Part shown: in pieces, positions 8,273 through 16,348 of the stretch
How positions within the stretch are numbered: position 1 is the first letter of the stretch
How the letters are laid out: the number at the start of each line of letters is the position of its first letter
Source of the DNA: Microbacterium sp. LWO13-1.2
GTDB taxonomy: Bacteria > Actinomycetota > Actinomycetes > Actinomycetales > Microbacteriaceae
Assembly (NCBI RefSeq): GCF_038397725.1
Contig: NZ_CP151634.1
Coordinates: 1,922,001-1,986,000, forward strand
Direction: 5' to 3'
Length of the DNA stretch: 64,000 nucleotides
Program-made: the position numbers and the translations under genes
The notes under the pieces: generated by a model
Databases searched by the model: none
What the model was told of the DNA's origin: nothing
What the model saw: only the letters and a program-made list of their open reading frames with translations

Positions 8273-10024
8273 TCAGTCGCGAGCTCGACGCCGGGTCCGC
8301 GTCAGCAGGAAGGCGCCGATTGCGAGCAGGACGCCGGCGGCGGCGACGAACGGAGCAGGGTTCGCTCCACCTGTGGTCGCCAGCCCGGAATCTCCGGGCT
8401 GGCCGCCAGGGCCGACCGCTCCCGGAGCACTCGGAGTCGGAGTCGGCGTCGTCGTCACCGGGATGAGGGTGAAGTCCTGATCGACGATCACCTCGCCGGA
8501 ACCGGTGATGGTCACGGCGAGCTCCGCGGGCTCAGCGACGGTGTATCCATCTGGTGCGGTCGCCGTGATCGTGTACGCGCCCGGCACCAGCTCATCGGCG
8601 ACGTAGGTGCCGTCGTCTTCGCTCGTGACCGTGCGGTCGCCATCCGGCCCGTCGATCGTCAGGGACACGCCGCCCAGGGGTGTTCCCTTCGAGTCTTCGA
8701 CGACGCCGGAGACGGAACCGAGACGGGCCAGCGCGAAGTCCACGCCGGTCACGTCTTCGGACGCCACCGTCTCGGTTCTCGTGGTCGCTCCGACCGGAAC
8801 CGTGCCCTCGGGCACCTCGATGCTGATGGTGTACTCGCCGGAGGTCAGCTCGGGGAACGAGTAGTTTCCGGAGTCATCCGTGACGGTGGTCAGCGTCCCG
8901 GTCGGCCCTACCGCCGTCACCGCGACGCCTGCGACTCCGGTTCCTGCCGCGGTGACCCGGCCGGAAAGGGTCTCCGTCACCGGCGCGACGTCGCGCATGC
9001 TCAGGTCGACCACGGCGTCTTCGGTGCGGAGATCTGCCGTGCCGGAGCCGATGACGGCCTCTTTGCCTGCGGGTGGGGTCGCCGTGACCGTGTATCCGTC
9101 CGTGGCGATGTTGCCCGGGAACGCGTAGGTGCCGCCAGCAGCTGTCGTCGTCGTCGCGATCACATCGCCGTTCGCGTCGGTGAGGGTGACGGCGATGCCG
9201 TCGAGCGGGCCGGAGTCCACATCGACGACGGTGCCGGTGATGTCACGCGCGAGGACCGCGAACCACGTCTGGTAGATGGGGAAGCCGGAGCGTCGCGTGA
9301 ACTCGAACGTGAGGGTCGAGAGCGGTGTGGTCGGTTCGAACCACGCGGCTGATCCGAAGGTGTCGACCGCGCCGGCGTTGCCGGTGAGGGTGAGTGCGAC
9401 CGGATCCCAGGCGGGCACGTCATCCGCAGCGCCGGTGCAGGACGGCTTTCCCGCGATGCCAGGAGCGCAGTAGTTGAAGCCGCCCTGGAACCCGAGATCG
9501 GCGGCGGTGATCGGTGCGCCGGCCGCCGTGGTGCCGTGAATCCGCACGGCATCCGCGTCGATGTCGCCGAGCGCGAAGGCCCAGCCCGAGGACGGGGTGG
9601 GCGACGCGAAGGTGTACGTCGTCGTCGAGGGGGCGCTCGCCGAGTCGGCTTTCGGGCGGAGGTTGAGGTAGGGAAGGTCGCGACTGGAGCCGTACTTCGC
9701 TCCGATGGGGGTGCCTTCGGAGAGCCAGGTCGAGGCGCCGGAGATGACGCCGACCTGTCCGGCGCGGGAGTCGCTGGTCACGGTGGCGGTGAGGGAGGGC
9801 TGACCGGCGAACGACACGGCGGTCGTGTACGCGCCGCCGGAGCCGGAGAGCGGCGCCCATTCCGCCCATGCCGTCGTCGTCGCCGCCGATGCCGTCATCG
9901 CGCCGGAGACGCCCAGCGCGGCGATTCCCACGACGGCGAGCAGCGCGCGGACGGGTCGACGGCGCGGTCGGGAGCCTTGTCCCTGCGCTCGATTACGGGT
10001 GTGCGGCGTCGCGAAATACGTCAT
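8273..10024 (-). CDS. Wall-anchored surface protein with B-type/carboxypeptidase-regulatory-like repeats
   Basis: 583-residue secreted protein. An Arg-rich n-region and hydrophobic core ending ASAATTT form the signal peptide. Residues about 50-260 form a beta-rich domain of unknown function containing two Cys (NYCAPGIAGKPSC). Three beta-sandwich repeats follow, each starting with a V/LSG.V or GTV.D segment and containing AGVAVTAVGPTG or GGVSLTIDGPDG, as in Cna-B/carboxypeptidase-regulatory-like domains; these give a rigid stalk. After a TPTPTPSAPG linker the C-terminus carries LATTG, a hydrophobic helix and TRRRARD, matching a class E sortase signal. ATG at 10024 has GGAGGG 6 bases upstream. 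It may be an adhesin or structural surface protein; the head domain is not recognised. Confidence 0.8.
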   Translation of the reverse strand: MTYFATPHTRNRAQGQGSRPRRRPVRALLAVVGIAALGVSGAMTASAATTTAWAEWAPLSGSGGAYTTAVSFAGQPSLTATVTSDSRAGQVGVISGASTWLSEGTPIGAKYGSSRDLPYLNLRPKADSASAPSTTTYTFASPTPSSGWAFALGDIDADAVRIHGTTAAGAPITAADLGFQGGFNYCAPGIAGKPSCTGAADDVPAWDPVALTLTGNAGAVDTFGSAAWFEPTTPLSTLTFEFTRRSGFPIYQTWFAVLARDITGTVVDVDSGPLDGIAVTLTDANGDVIATTTTAAGGTYAFPGNIATDGYTVTATPPAGKEAVIGSGTADLRTEDAVVDLSMRDVAPVTETLSGRVTAAGTGVAGVAVTAVGPTGTLTTVTDDSGNYSFPELTSGEYTISIEVPEGTVPVGATTRTETVASEDVTGVDFALARLGSVSGVVEDSKGTPLGGVSLTIDGPDGDRTVTSEDDGTYVADELVPGAYTITATAPDGYTVAEPAELAVTITGSGEVIVDQDFTLIPVTTTPTPTPSAPGAVGPGGQPGDSGLATTGGANPAPFVAAAGVLLAIGAFLLTRTRRRARD

Positions 10025-10083
10025 GTCGGCCCTCCGGTTGGCTCCGGATCAATATAGCGGTGCCGCACGGCGGGGTGAGAACA

Positions 10084-11367
10084 TCACCCGCGGAAGAACG
10101 CCTCCGCCACCCGGGTGAGATCGTGCAGGTCGGCGACGCCGGCGAGTTCACGGGCGGAGTGCATCGACAGGATCGGGATGCCGACGTCCACTGTGCGCAA
10201 TCCCAGACGGGTCGCCGTGATCGGGCCGATCGTCGAGCCGCACGGAACGGTGTTGTTCGAGACGAATTCCTGCGAGGCGATGCCGGCGCGCTCGCACCAC
10301 GCCGACCAGGCGGCAGCGCCGACGGCATCCGTCGCGTAGCGCTGGTTGGCGTTGATCTTCAGGATCGGCCCAGAGCCCAGGACCGGCTGCACGACGGGGT
10401 CGTGCTTGGCGATGTAGTTCGGGTGCACCGAGTGTCCGACGTCGCTGGACAGGCACCAGGACGAGGCGTAGGCCTGACGGCGCTGGGAGGAGTCGGCGCC
10501 GAGGTGTGCGTACACGCGCTCCAGGACGTCCTCGAGGAAGGGACCGGCCGCGCCGGAGCGCGAGGCGGAACCGAGCTCCTCGTGGTCGAAGGCGGCGAGC
10601 ACGGCGATCGGTCCGTCGGCGGTGGCCTCGAACGATGAGAGCGCCACGAGTCCGGCGTGCACCGAGGCGAGGTCGTCGAGGCGGCCCGCGGCGAAGAATG
10701 CGTCGTCCTTGCCGAACACGGCGCCGCGCGCCGAATCCGCCACGACCACGTCGTAGCCGCGGATATCGGCGGCATCGACGTCCGCGGAGGCGGCGAGCTC
10801 GGCGAGGAGATCGGCCGACGTCGGGTCGCCGAGTCCCCAGACCGGCTGGGTCTGGAACTGCTTGTCGAGTTCGAGTCCGCTGTTGGCACCGCGGTCGAGG
10901 TGGATCGCCAGTTGCGGCAGGCGCAGGAGTGCGCCGGTGTCCGCCAGCACGACGCGTCCGTCGGCGAGGGCGAGGCGTCCGGCAAGGCGAAGCTCGCGGT
11001 CGAGCCACGAGTTCAGCAGCGGGCCGCCGTAGATCTCGACCGCCGCCTGCAACCAGCCCTTCGAGCCGGTTGTCGGCTGCGGCTTGAGCTTGAAGCCGGG
11101 GGAGTCGGTGTGTGCACCGAACACCTGCGTGGGTGTCGTCGCGGCAGCATCCGTCGGCACGACCCAGGCGATCGCCGCACCGTCGCGGACGACCACGAAG
11201 CGTCCGCCGGACTGCGCCGGCCACGGCTGGCTCTCGTCGAGGCGGGTGAATCCGGCATCCTCCAGGCGCCGGGCGACCTCGGACGCCGCGTGGTAGCTCG
11301 ACGGGGATGCGGCGATGAAATCGGCGAGATCGTCGGCGTGAGCGAGGGCAACCGGGGTGACGGGCAT
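10084..11367 (-). CDS. apeB: M18 family aminopeptidase (aspartyl aminopeptidase)
   Basis: 427-residue cytoplasmic zinc aminopeptidase that removes N-terminal acidic or neutral residues from peptides. Family motifs are clear: FGAHTDSPGF with the first zinc ligand His86, the AFDHEELGS segment with the catalytic Glu pair, and the C-terminal GIPILSMHSARE with the last His ligand. Length matches the family (about 430). ATG at 11367 has AGGAAGG upstream. It is monocistronic, separated by 59 bases from the wall-protein gene. The start MPVTPVALAHADDLADFIAASPSSYH has the typical family N-terminus (FIxASPSxxH). The symbol follows the common family name. Confidence 0.93.
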   Translation of the reverse strand: MPVTPVALAHADDLADFIAASPSSYHAASEVARRLEDAGFTRLDESQPWPAQSGGRFVVVRDGAAIAWVVPTDAAATTPTQVFGAHTDSPGFKLKPQPTTGSKGWLQAAVEIYGGPLLNSWLDRELRLAGRLALADGRVVLADTGALLRLPQLAIHLDRGANSGLELDKQFQTQPVWGLGDPTSADLLAELAASADVDAADIRGYDVVVADSARGAVFGKDDAFFAAGRLDDLASVHAGLVALSSFEATADGPIAVLAAFDHEELGSASRSGAAGPFLEDVLERVYAHLGADSSQRRQAYASSWCLSSDVGHSVHPNYIAKHDPVVQPVLGSGPILKINANQRYATDAVGAAAWSAWCERAGIASQEFVSNNTVPCGSTIGPITATRLGLRTVDVGIPILSMHSARELAGVADLHDLTRVAEAFFRG

Positions 11368-11464
11368 GAAGGGCCTTCCTGAAAGGGGGTACTTCGATCG
11401 TAATCGGGCAGGGACGGGGAGGCCGCCGGGCGGTCACCGGCTCCTCGCGGTCACCTGCGCCGGA

Positions 11465-11470
11465 TAGGGT
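11465..11470 (+). promoter_or_regulatory. -10 hexamer TAGGGT of a leaderless promoter
   Basis: TAGGGT stands 7 bases before the ATG of the EamA transporter with no Shine-Dalgarno between, so the transcript probably starts at or near the A of ATG. Confidence 0.6.
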
Positions 11471-11477
11471 GTGCGCG

Positions 11478-12338
11478 ATGTCTCCCCTTGCATTCGCCCT
11501 GGTACTCGCCGCCGCCCTGGCTCACGCGTCCTGGAACATCATCGCTCACGGTGTCAGTCGTGCCGGCGTCCCGTTCCTCTGGTGGGGAGCGGTCGGGAGC
11601 ACCGTGATCTGGGCCGGGGTCGTGCCGTTCACCGGTGGTCTCGGCACAGACGATCTCGCCGGCTTCGCCCTCGGTGTCGGCGTTTCAGCAGTGCTGCACG
11701 TCTGCTACATGGCCGTGCTGCAGCGCGGCTACCAGGCAGGAAACCTCTCCACCGTCTATGCCACAGCGCGCGGTACCGGGCCGTTCCTCTCGGTGATCAT
11801 CGCCGTTCTGGTCCTGGGTGAACGGCCATCGCCGATCGCCTTGATCGGGGTCGCGGCCGTCATCATCGGCGTGGTCGCCGTCGGTCTCGTGGATCGGGGG
11901 CGGAGCGTCAGGGGCGGCCTTGACCGCGGGCTCGTCTTCGGTCTGCTCACCGGGGTGGCGATCGCGATCTACACGATCTGGGATGCGAACGCCGTTCGCA
12001 CCTGGAATCTGTCGCCGGTCGCGTTCATGGTGGGCACCACGGTGCTTCAGGTTCCCTTCTATTCGATCGCCGTGCGCGGGCGGTGGAAGGCGGTCTGGGC
12101 GCTGGGGCGGACCGAATGGCGCCGCATCGTCGCCTTCGGGGTGCTGTCGCCGTTGTCGTACATCCTCGTGCTCACCGCGATCCAGATCGCGCCGGTCGCG
12201 CTCGTGGCGCCGCTGCGCGAGGTGAGCGTCGTACTGGTCAGCCTTTTCGGCGCCTTCGTGCTGCGCGAATCGCGACCGGGATGGCGAGTGGCCGCTGCGG
12301 CCATCGTCGTGGTCGGGATCGTGTTGCTGGCGGTGTGA
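11478..12338 (+). CDS. EamA/DMT superfamily transporter
   Basis: 286-residue membrane protein with ten hydrophobic segments arranged as two five-helix EamA repeats (about 5-135 and 150-285). The second repeat starts GLLTGVAIAIYTIWD. The protein begins SPLAFALVLAAALAHASWN, where the conserved HASWN pattern of this DMT subgroup is easily seen. These are drug/metabolite exporters of the inner membrane; cargo cannot be read from sequence. A GTG at 11469 would add three residues, but the -10 hexamer overlaps it, so ATG 11478 is preferred. A hairpin follows the stop. Confidence 0.88.
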   Translation: MSPLAFALVLAAALAHASWNIIAHGVSRAGVPFLWWGAVGSTVIWAGVVPFTGGLGTDDLAGFALGVGVSAVLHVCYMAVLQRGYQAGNLSTVYATARGTGPFLSVIIAVLVLGERPSPIALIGVAAVIIGVVAVGLVDRGRSVRGGLDRGLVFGLLTGVAIAIYTIWDANAVRTWNLSPVAFMVGTTVLQVPFYSIAVRGRWKAVWALGRTEWRRIVAFGVLSPLSYILVLTAIQIAPVALVAPLREVSVVLVSLFGAFVLRESRPGWRVAAAAIVVVGIVLLAV

Positions 12339-12368
12339 GAGCGCGCTGCAAGCAGCCTGTTGATCGTT

Positions 12369-12383
12369 GCGCGGGAACCGCGC
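12369..12383 (+). terminator. GC hairpin after the EamA gene
   Basis: GCGCGG, loop GAA, CCGCGC: a 6-bp perfect stem 30 bases after the stop codon, with no T-tract. The rest of this 134-base gap is ordinary. Confidence 0.45.
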
Positions 12384-12472
12384 ATGCGCCACGCAGGAAC
12401 ATCCGCGGAAAAGGCTTTTGATCAGGATGATTTAGGGGTCGGAATGTCGGTGGCCCCGGGTTGAATGGAGGT

Positions 12473-13960
12473 ATGAACAGCACCGCAGCGCTCCTGGATC
12501 AGGTCGTCGCCGACCTTGGTCCGGTGCTGCGGATGGATGCTCCAGTGGGCCGTTCAGATGCCGAGAAGATGGACATTCTTCGTGCTGCGGGGGAGGTGCA
12601 ACGTCTGCTGGATGCTCTGGTCGTCGAGACAGTCGCCTCCGTGGATGGGCGCCCGGAAGGACCGGGGGATCCGTCGTTCGCGGGCCGGTTCGGATGCCGG
12701 AACATGAACGAACTCCTCCAGCGGGTCCTCCGGGTCGATGCGGCAGGAGCTGGCCGGGTGGTGAAGGCAGCGAAGGTTGTGTATCGCGAGACGGAGCTCA
12801 CCACGGGTGCCCCGTTGCCGGCACGGTGGCCGGAGTTGCGGGGCGCGCTGCTGGACGGCGTGGTCGGTGTCTCGGGGTTGCTCGCTGCGACCGGACCGAT
12901 CGAACAGGCCGGTCGTCGAGTGGGATGCGAGGACCGGGTGCGGGCGGATGCGCAGCTTGCGGCGTTCGCGCGAGGGTGTGCGATCGCCGACGCGGACGCG
13001 ACGACCGCTGAGTCGATCGGGGAGTCTGGGCCGCCGGCCACACCGGATGATCTGCGGTTGTTCTCCCAGGTCATCGCCACGTATCTCGACCCGGACGGGG
13101 CAGAGCCCGCGGATGACCGTGCGATGCGGGCACGGTTCCTGAGCTTCGGGCGGGAGAAGGACGGCGGCATCCCGGTCCACGGGAACCTGCTTCCCGATGC
13201 TGCCGGACAGTTCCAGCGTCTTCTCGACGCCTACAACAACCCGAAGGTCGACGGCCCAGCCGCGCCCCACGCGAGCGGGGTGATGTTCCGACCGAGCGAT
13301 GAAGACTCCACCGACGATCTCCGCGACAGCGAGGACACGCCTGAGGGCGACCTGTGCCCGGCACCGTACGACTCCCGAACGCCCGGGCAGAAACGCCACG
13401 ATGCGCTCGCGGCGATCCTGACCATCGCCGCCCGCCACGACGACGTCCCGACCCTCGGTGGTGCCGCCCCGACCTTGGTCGTGTCCGTCACGGCGGAGGA
13501 TTTCGCGTCCGGGCGCGGGTGGGCGCACGTCGACGGCATCGACACCCCGGTGCCGGTATCCGTCGCCGCCCACACCGCGTGTGCCGGGCACGTGCAGCGG
13601 GTGCTGTTCGACGAGAACGGGCGTATCCGGAGCATCAGCACAACCGACCGCATCTTCAACGTCCACCAGCGCCGGGCCGTTGCCCTCCGCGACAGGGAAT
13701 GCCTCATCCCTGGCTGCCACGTCCGCGCGACCTGGTGCGAATACCATCATGTCCGCGACCACGCGTACGGCGGTCCGACCCACACCGACAATGGTGTCGC
13801 TCTGTGCTGGTGGCATCATCGCACCCTCGACGCCAGCGGGTGGGAGATCCGCATGAACAACGGACTTCCCGAGATCCGCGGCCCCGCCTGGTGGGACCCC
13901 GATCGGCACTGGCGCTACCCGCAGCACCTCCGATCGCTGCAACAGGCCGGGGCTCCATAG
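12473..13960 (+). CDS. DUF222 and HNH endonuclease domain protein
   Basis: 495-residue protein with an N-terminal DUF222 region (about 10-290) and a C-terminal HNH nuclease domain (about 400-465). The nuclease part reads RDRECLIPGC, then WCEYHHVRDHAYGG, then DNGVALCWWHH, giving the zinc cysteines and the H-N-H metal site. DUF222-HNH proteins are a multicopy family typical of Microbacteriaceae, Mycobacteria and relatives; links to mobile DNA or phage defence have been suggested but a function is not established. A GGAGG lies directly before ATG 12473; TTG at 12461 is a weaker alternative. Single gene with no partner visible. Confidence 0.92.
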   Translation: MNSTAALLDQVVADLGPVLRMDAPVGRSDAEKMDILRAAGEVQRLLDALVVETVASVDGRPEGPGDPSFAGRFGCRNMNELLQRVLRVDAAGAGRVVKAAKVVYRETELTTGAPLPARWPELRGALLDGVVGVSGLLAATGPIEQAGRRVGCEDRVRADAQLAAFARGCAIADADATTAESIGESGPPATPDDLRLFSQVIATYLDPDGAEPADDRAMRARFLSFGREKDGGIPVHGNLLPDAAGQFQRLLDAYNNPKVDGPAAPHASGVMFRPSDEDSTDDLRDSEDTPEGDLCPAPYDSRTPGQKRHDALAAILTIAARHDDVPTLGGAAPTLVVSVTAEDFASGRGWAHVDGIDTPVPVSVAAHTACAGHVQRVLFDENGRIRSISTTDRIFNVHQRRAVALRDRECLIPGCHVRATWCEYHHVRDHAYGGPTHTDNGVALCWWHHRTLDASGWEIRMNNGLPEIRGPAWWDPDRHWRYPQHLRSLQQAGAP

Positions 13961-14017
13961 GGTGCGAGCCGTCGGTCGATTCCGGCATCCGCCGAGGTCC
14001 TCCGCCGAGCCCTTGTG

Positions 14018-14023
14018 TAGCAT
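14018..14023 (+). promoter_or_regulatory. -10 hexamer TAGCAT of a leaderless promoter
   Basis: TAGCAT lies 7 bases before ATG 14031 and no Shine-Dalgarno is present in between. Confidence 0.55.
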
Positions 14024-14030
14024 CGCAGGC

Positions 14031-14240
14031 ATGCAATCGTCGGGCTGGACCTTCCTCGCTGCTGTGCTGTTCCTGGGCGTCGGGATCTACATCCTGCTGA
14101 CGGGGCAGACCGACTGGTGGTCGATCGTCACGATCGTCGTCGCCCTGGCGGGATCCCTGGTGTACTTCGTCCGGGGCATCATCGAGCACAGGCGACGCAA
14201 GACTCCGTCGAAAGGCGCTTCCGGCGAGTCGGGTCTCTGA
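14031..14240 (+). CDS. Small membrane protein (two helices)
   Basis: 69-residue protein with two hydrophobic segments, TFLAAVLFLGVGIYILL (about 6-22) and WWSIVTIVVALAGSLVYFV (about 28-46), and a basic cytoplasmic tail HRRRKTPSKGASGE. I do not recognise a family. The start is chosen because of the -10 hexamer 7 bases upstream; a longer reading from 13962 would begin inside the preceding stop region and add an unlikely Arg/Pro-rich stretch. It ends 7 bases before the first TCTCACGAA motif, so it is the last core gene before the accessory islet. Confidence 0.65.
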   Translation: MQSSGWTFLAAVLFLGVGIYILLTGQTDWWSIVTIVVALAGSLVYFVRGIIEHRRRKTPSKGASGESGL

Positions 14241-14247
14241 TGTCCGA

Positions 14248-14344
14248 TCTCACGAAAGTTCGACAGTCGGTGAGACGATACATCCCGTGATGCCGCGCGA
14301 CTGATGCGGCGGCGGGCAGCCTTCTTGTCTCACGAAACTTGTCG
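14248..14344 (-). repeat. Left-end cluster of TCTCACGAA motifs
   Basis: TCTCACGAAA occurs at 14248-14257 and again at 14328-14337. The first copy is also part of an inverted pair, TCTCAC (14248-14253) facing GTGAGA (14270-14275). On the minus strand both copies read as TTTCGTGAGA preceded by GTCGAAC or CGACAAG. Confidence 0.6.
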
Positions 14345-14361
14345 TTGGTTGCGTTTCGCCC

Positions 14362-14604
14362 GTGTGCCTCGGCTCCCCTGTCGGAAACCGCGTGACCGGC
14401 GTGTCGAGCGTGCCTCGAACCGAGAGTGTCAAGCTGCCGCAAACGATCGTTTCGGTGGAGCGGTCGGCAGGGGCTTTCGGGATGTATCGGTTGGCGAACC
14501 TGGATGTCGACAAGACGCCGATCACGGGCGTCACGGTGGCGGTCTACAACGCCGAGCGCACCGATCTCTCTAGCCGGTCGTATCATCCGCGAGGGGGCGA
14601 GTGA
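14362..14604 (+). CDS. Small hypothetical ORF in the islet
   Basis: Open frame of up to 80 residues from a GTG at 14362; an internal ATG at 14482 would give 40 residues (MYRLANLDVDKTPITG...). Third-position GC is high over the last 50 codons, which supports coding, and a downstream micro-ORF starts on its stop codon. No family is recognised and no clear Shine-Dalgarno precedes either start. It could be the remaining 3' part of a larger gene cut at the left islet edge. Confidence 0.35.
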   Translation: MCLGSPVGNRVTGVSSVPRTESVKLPQTIVSVERSAGAFGMYRLANLDVDKTPITGVTVAVYNAERTDLSSRSYHPRGGE

Positions 14605-14741
14605 TGGGCGCCGGAGCAGCGCACACGCGCCCCGAGGGAGATTCTCACGACTGGGCGGCCGTCTGCCGCTGGGAGGACGCGGGGCGCCCTCCGCTGCCGT
14701 GCGAGAAGCCCGCCGAGCCCGAGAGCACGGATGAGTCCTAG
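14604..14741 (+). CDS. Micro-ORF coupled to the preceding ORF
   Basis: 45-residue ORF whose ATG overlaps the previous stop (TGATG). A purine-rich GAGGGGGCGAG stands just upstream. The product is hydrophilic and acidic, with two Cys (VCRWED and LPCEKP) and several Pro. No family recognised. The stop-start coupling and ribosome site are the main support; I see no membrane segment or signal peptide. Confidence 0.4.
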   Translation: MGAGAAHTRPEGDSHDWAAVCRWEDAGRPPLPCEKPAEPESTDES

Positions 14742-14824
14742 CGCCCTTGCGGCGATCGCTGCGCGGGTCCACCCCGTGCGTGACGCTAGCCGGCTTGGGA
14801 GCGCCGCCCGCGCCAGCGGGCAGG

Positions 14825-15247
14825 TCATCCCCGGACGTCGGTGCCAACCCAGTTCAGGGCGCCGTTCTTGCCGGCTACGGTCGCGCCCAGGTGGATCTGG
14901 TGGTACGGGGCGTACACGCGGATGGCGTCGGTCTGATACGAGAAGCGGCCGGAGTCGGCGCCGTGGTCGTGGGCTGAATCCAGTTCCAGCTCGGTGAAGG
15001 TGGGCACGCCGTAGACCGGTCCTGCCTTCACCAGCACAGCGCACATGTAGTTGCCGTCTCTGTAGACACCGACCCGACCGAGAACGGTTCCCGAGGCGTT
15101 CGTGACTCTCTTCGTCGTAACGTACGTTCCCTTACAGGACGATGAGTACGATGCTGCGTTGGCGGTCGCAGGCACGGCGACCGCCAGGCCCGCCACGAGC
15201 ACAGCGGCACCAAGACCGGCGACCAGTCGCTTCTTGATCGACTTCAT
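14825..15247 (-). CDS. Small secreted protein, spore-associated-protein-like
   Basis: 140-residue secreted protein. MKSIKKRLVAGLGAAVLVAG with an ANAAS cleavage region forms a signal peptide (about 1-33). The mature part of about 105 residues has two Cys (SSSCKGTYV and YMCAVLV) that can form one disulfide, and a beta-rich pattern ending WVGTDVRG. The spacing of Cys and GxxY segments recalls small secreted proteins annotated as spore-associated protein A in actinomycetes, but this is a weak resemblance. ATG 15247 has GGGAGGG 5 bases upstream; longer readings lack a ribosome site. It lies alone inside the islet, with its promoter probably in 15248-15330. Confidence 0.6.
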   Translation of the reverse strand: MKSIKKRLVAGLGAAVLVAGLAVAVPATANAASYSSSCKGTYVTTKRVTNASGTVLGRVGVYRDGNYMCAVLVKAGPVYGVPTFTELELDSAHDHGADSGRFSYQTDAIRVYAPYHQIHLGATVAGKNGALNWVGTDVRG

Positions 15248-15572
15248 GGTTTCCCTCCCGTGATCCGGAGCGCCGGCGCGCTCCCCGAACACAGCATGGC
15301 CGATACGCGACGAGGAAGGGAATGGGGAGAAATACCCTGACCTTCCGTTGGGCAGCTGCAGCGGTTTCATCACGTGCTCAGTCCTCGATGCCGAAGCCTC
15401 GACGGCGTGCACGAGCTTGTCGATCCCTCTCATCGTCCCAGCGTTCCAAATGGCCGCTAGCGGGCGGTCCGCTCGCGTTCAGCGAGGTCCTGTCGCACGC
15501 CAGCCCTGCGACCTCAGGCCACCGCGCGTCTCGCACGTGAGAAATCGACGTCAAGGTCCTGCAATCGCAGGG

Positions 15573-15622
15573 TTGCAAGACTGTTGAAGCCCCGATACGT
15601 TTAAGTGCAACCAAAAGGTTGC
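15573..15622 (+). promoter_or_regulatory. Promoter and palindromic operator for the VOC gene
   Basis: TTGCAA (15573-15578), 17 bases, TACGTT (15596-15601) form a good promoter. A perfect palindrome GCAACC-AAAA-GGTTGC (15607-15622) lies right over the expected transcription start. This CAACCnnnnGGTTG type of site is common in front of actinobacterial ArsR-SRPBCC-VOC operons, so a small repressor encoded elsewhere may control the gene. The rest of the gap from 15248 to 15572 shows no supportable gene. Confidence 0.55.
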
Positions 15623-15652
15623 TTCGAGTTGACTTAGATTGAGGTGCTCATC

Positions 15653-16033
15653 ATGTCCGAGACCAACTCCGCGTTCTCCGGCGGCCGTAACATCGCGCTC
15701 AAGGTTCCGCCGCATCGCTACGAAGAGACATTGGCGTTCTATCGAGATGTGCTGCATCTGCCCGCAGTCGCGGGACCGTCGGGCGGCGCGACCGGATTCG
15801 TCTTTGGTCCGTGCAACCTATGGGTCGACAACTGCCCTGGGCTCTCCCAGGCGGAGATCTGGCTGGAGGTCGTCACTTCGGATGTGGGAGAGGCGGCGAG
15901 CGTCATGGCATCCGTCGGACTTGCCAGACGAGATGAGATCGAAGACCTCGGCCCCGGGTTCGACGGCTTTTGGATCTCGTCGCCGTCGGACACGATTCAC
16001 CTCATCGACTCGCGCGAACAGACGTGGGCCTGA
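15653..16033 (+). CDS. VOC family (glyoxalase/bleomycin-resistance-like) protein
   Basis: 126-residue vicinal-oxygen-chelate protein with the two beta-alpha-beta-beta-beta modules: NIALKVPPHRYEETLAFYRDVLHLP opens the first, and ISSPSDTIHLIDS closes the second. The metal-ligand positions seem degenerate (Lys-Val start instead of His), as in many binding-only members. Function could be resistance to, or binding of, a small aromatic or thiol compound. GAGG 8 bases upstream supports ATG 15653. The palindromic operator upstream indicates ligand-responsive control. Single gene, no regulator adjacent, which is unusual for this operator type. Confidence 0.8.
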   Translation: MSETNSAFSGGRNIALKVPPHRYEETLAFYRDVLHLPAVAGPSGGATGFVFGPCNLWVDNCPGLSQAEIWLEVVTSDVGEAASVMASVGLARRDEIEDLGPGFDGFWISSPSDTIHLIDSREQTWA

Positions 16034-16261
16034 CGGATTTGCCGCCTGATCGCTAGCGGCGTCAGTCGGCTGCGATACGAGCCAAAACTCTCGAGCCTGC
16101 GGATTCGGAGGGCGATCCCTTCATCTGATTCAGACGGCAACCCGTCGCAACTCCGCCCGGCGCGTAACACCGACTCCCCACCGTTAGCCGAAACCGACCG
16201 TTACCGGTGAGCCGATGGCTGGGTCGTCAATCAGCGCTCCAACAAATTTCCCGCGAGCCCG

Positions 16262-16316
16262 ACAGGTTCCGTGAGACGCTCCACCATCTTCGTGAGAATC
16301 CGACAAGCTTGTGAGA
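16262..16316 (+). repeat. Right-end cluster of CGTGAGA motifs
   Basis: Three direct GTGAGA motifs at 16271, 16292 and 16311, spaced 21 and 19 bases. The outer two are preceded by CGACAGG or CGACAAG. They are in the opposite orientation to the two left-end TCTCACGAAA copies. The 327-base gap 16034-16360 otherwise holds no gene. Confidence 0.6.
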
Positions 16317-16348
16317 TCGACCCCTGATTCGGGTGACGATTCGTCCGT

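Larger units (their letters stand above)
14248..16316. mobile_element. Putative small mobile islet or remnant bounded by inverted TCTCACGAA motifs
   Basis: Left edge: TCTCACGAAAGTTCGAC at 14248 and TCTCACGAAACTTGTCG at 14328-14344. Right edge: three inverted copies within 16262-16316, the last being CGACAAGCTTGTGAGA (16301-16316), whose complement TCTCACAAGCTTGTCG almost equals the 14328 copy. Inside are micro-ORFs, a small secreted protein and a VOC protein, with long gaps and base composition less GC-rich than the neighbours. No transposase or recombinase survives inside. The layout suggests recombinase or transposase sites at the ends; this is inference. Confidence 0.4.

Noticed and set aside
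15248..15572. Possible transposase or resolvase remnant in the islet gap
   Set aside because: A few Arg-rich stretches look suggestive on both strands, but no family motif could be named.
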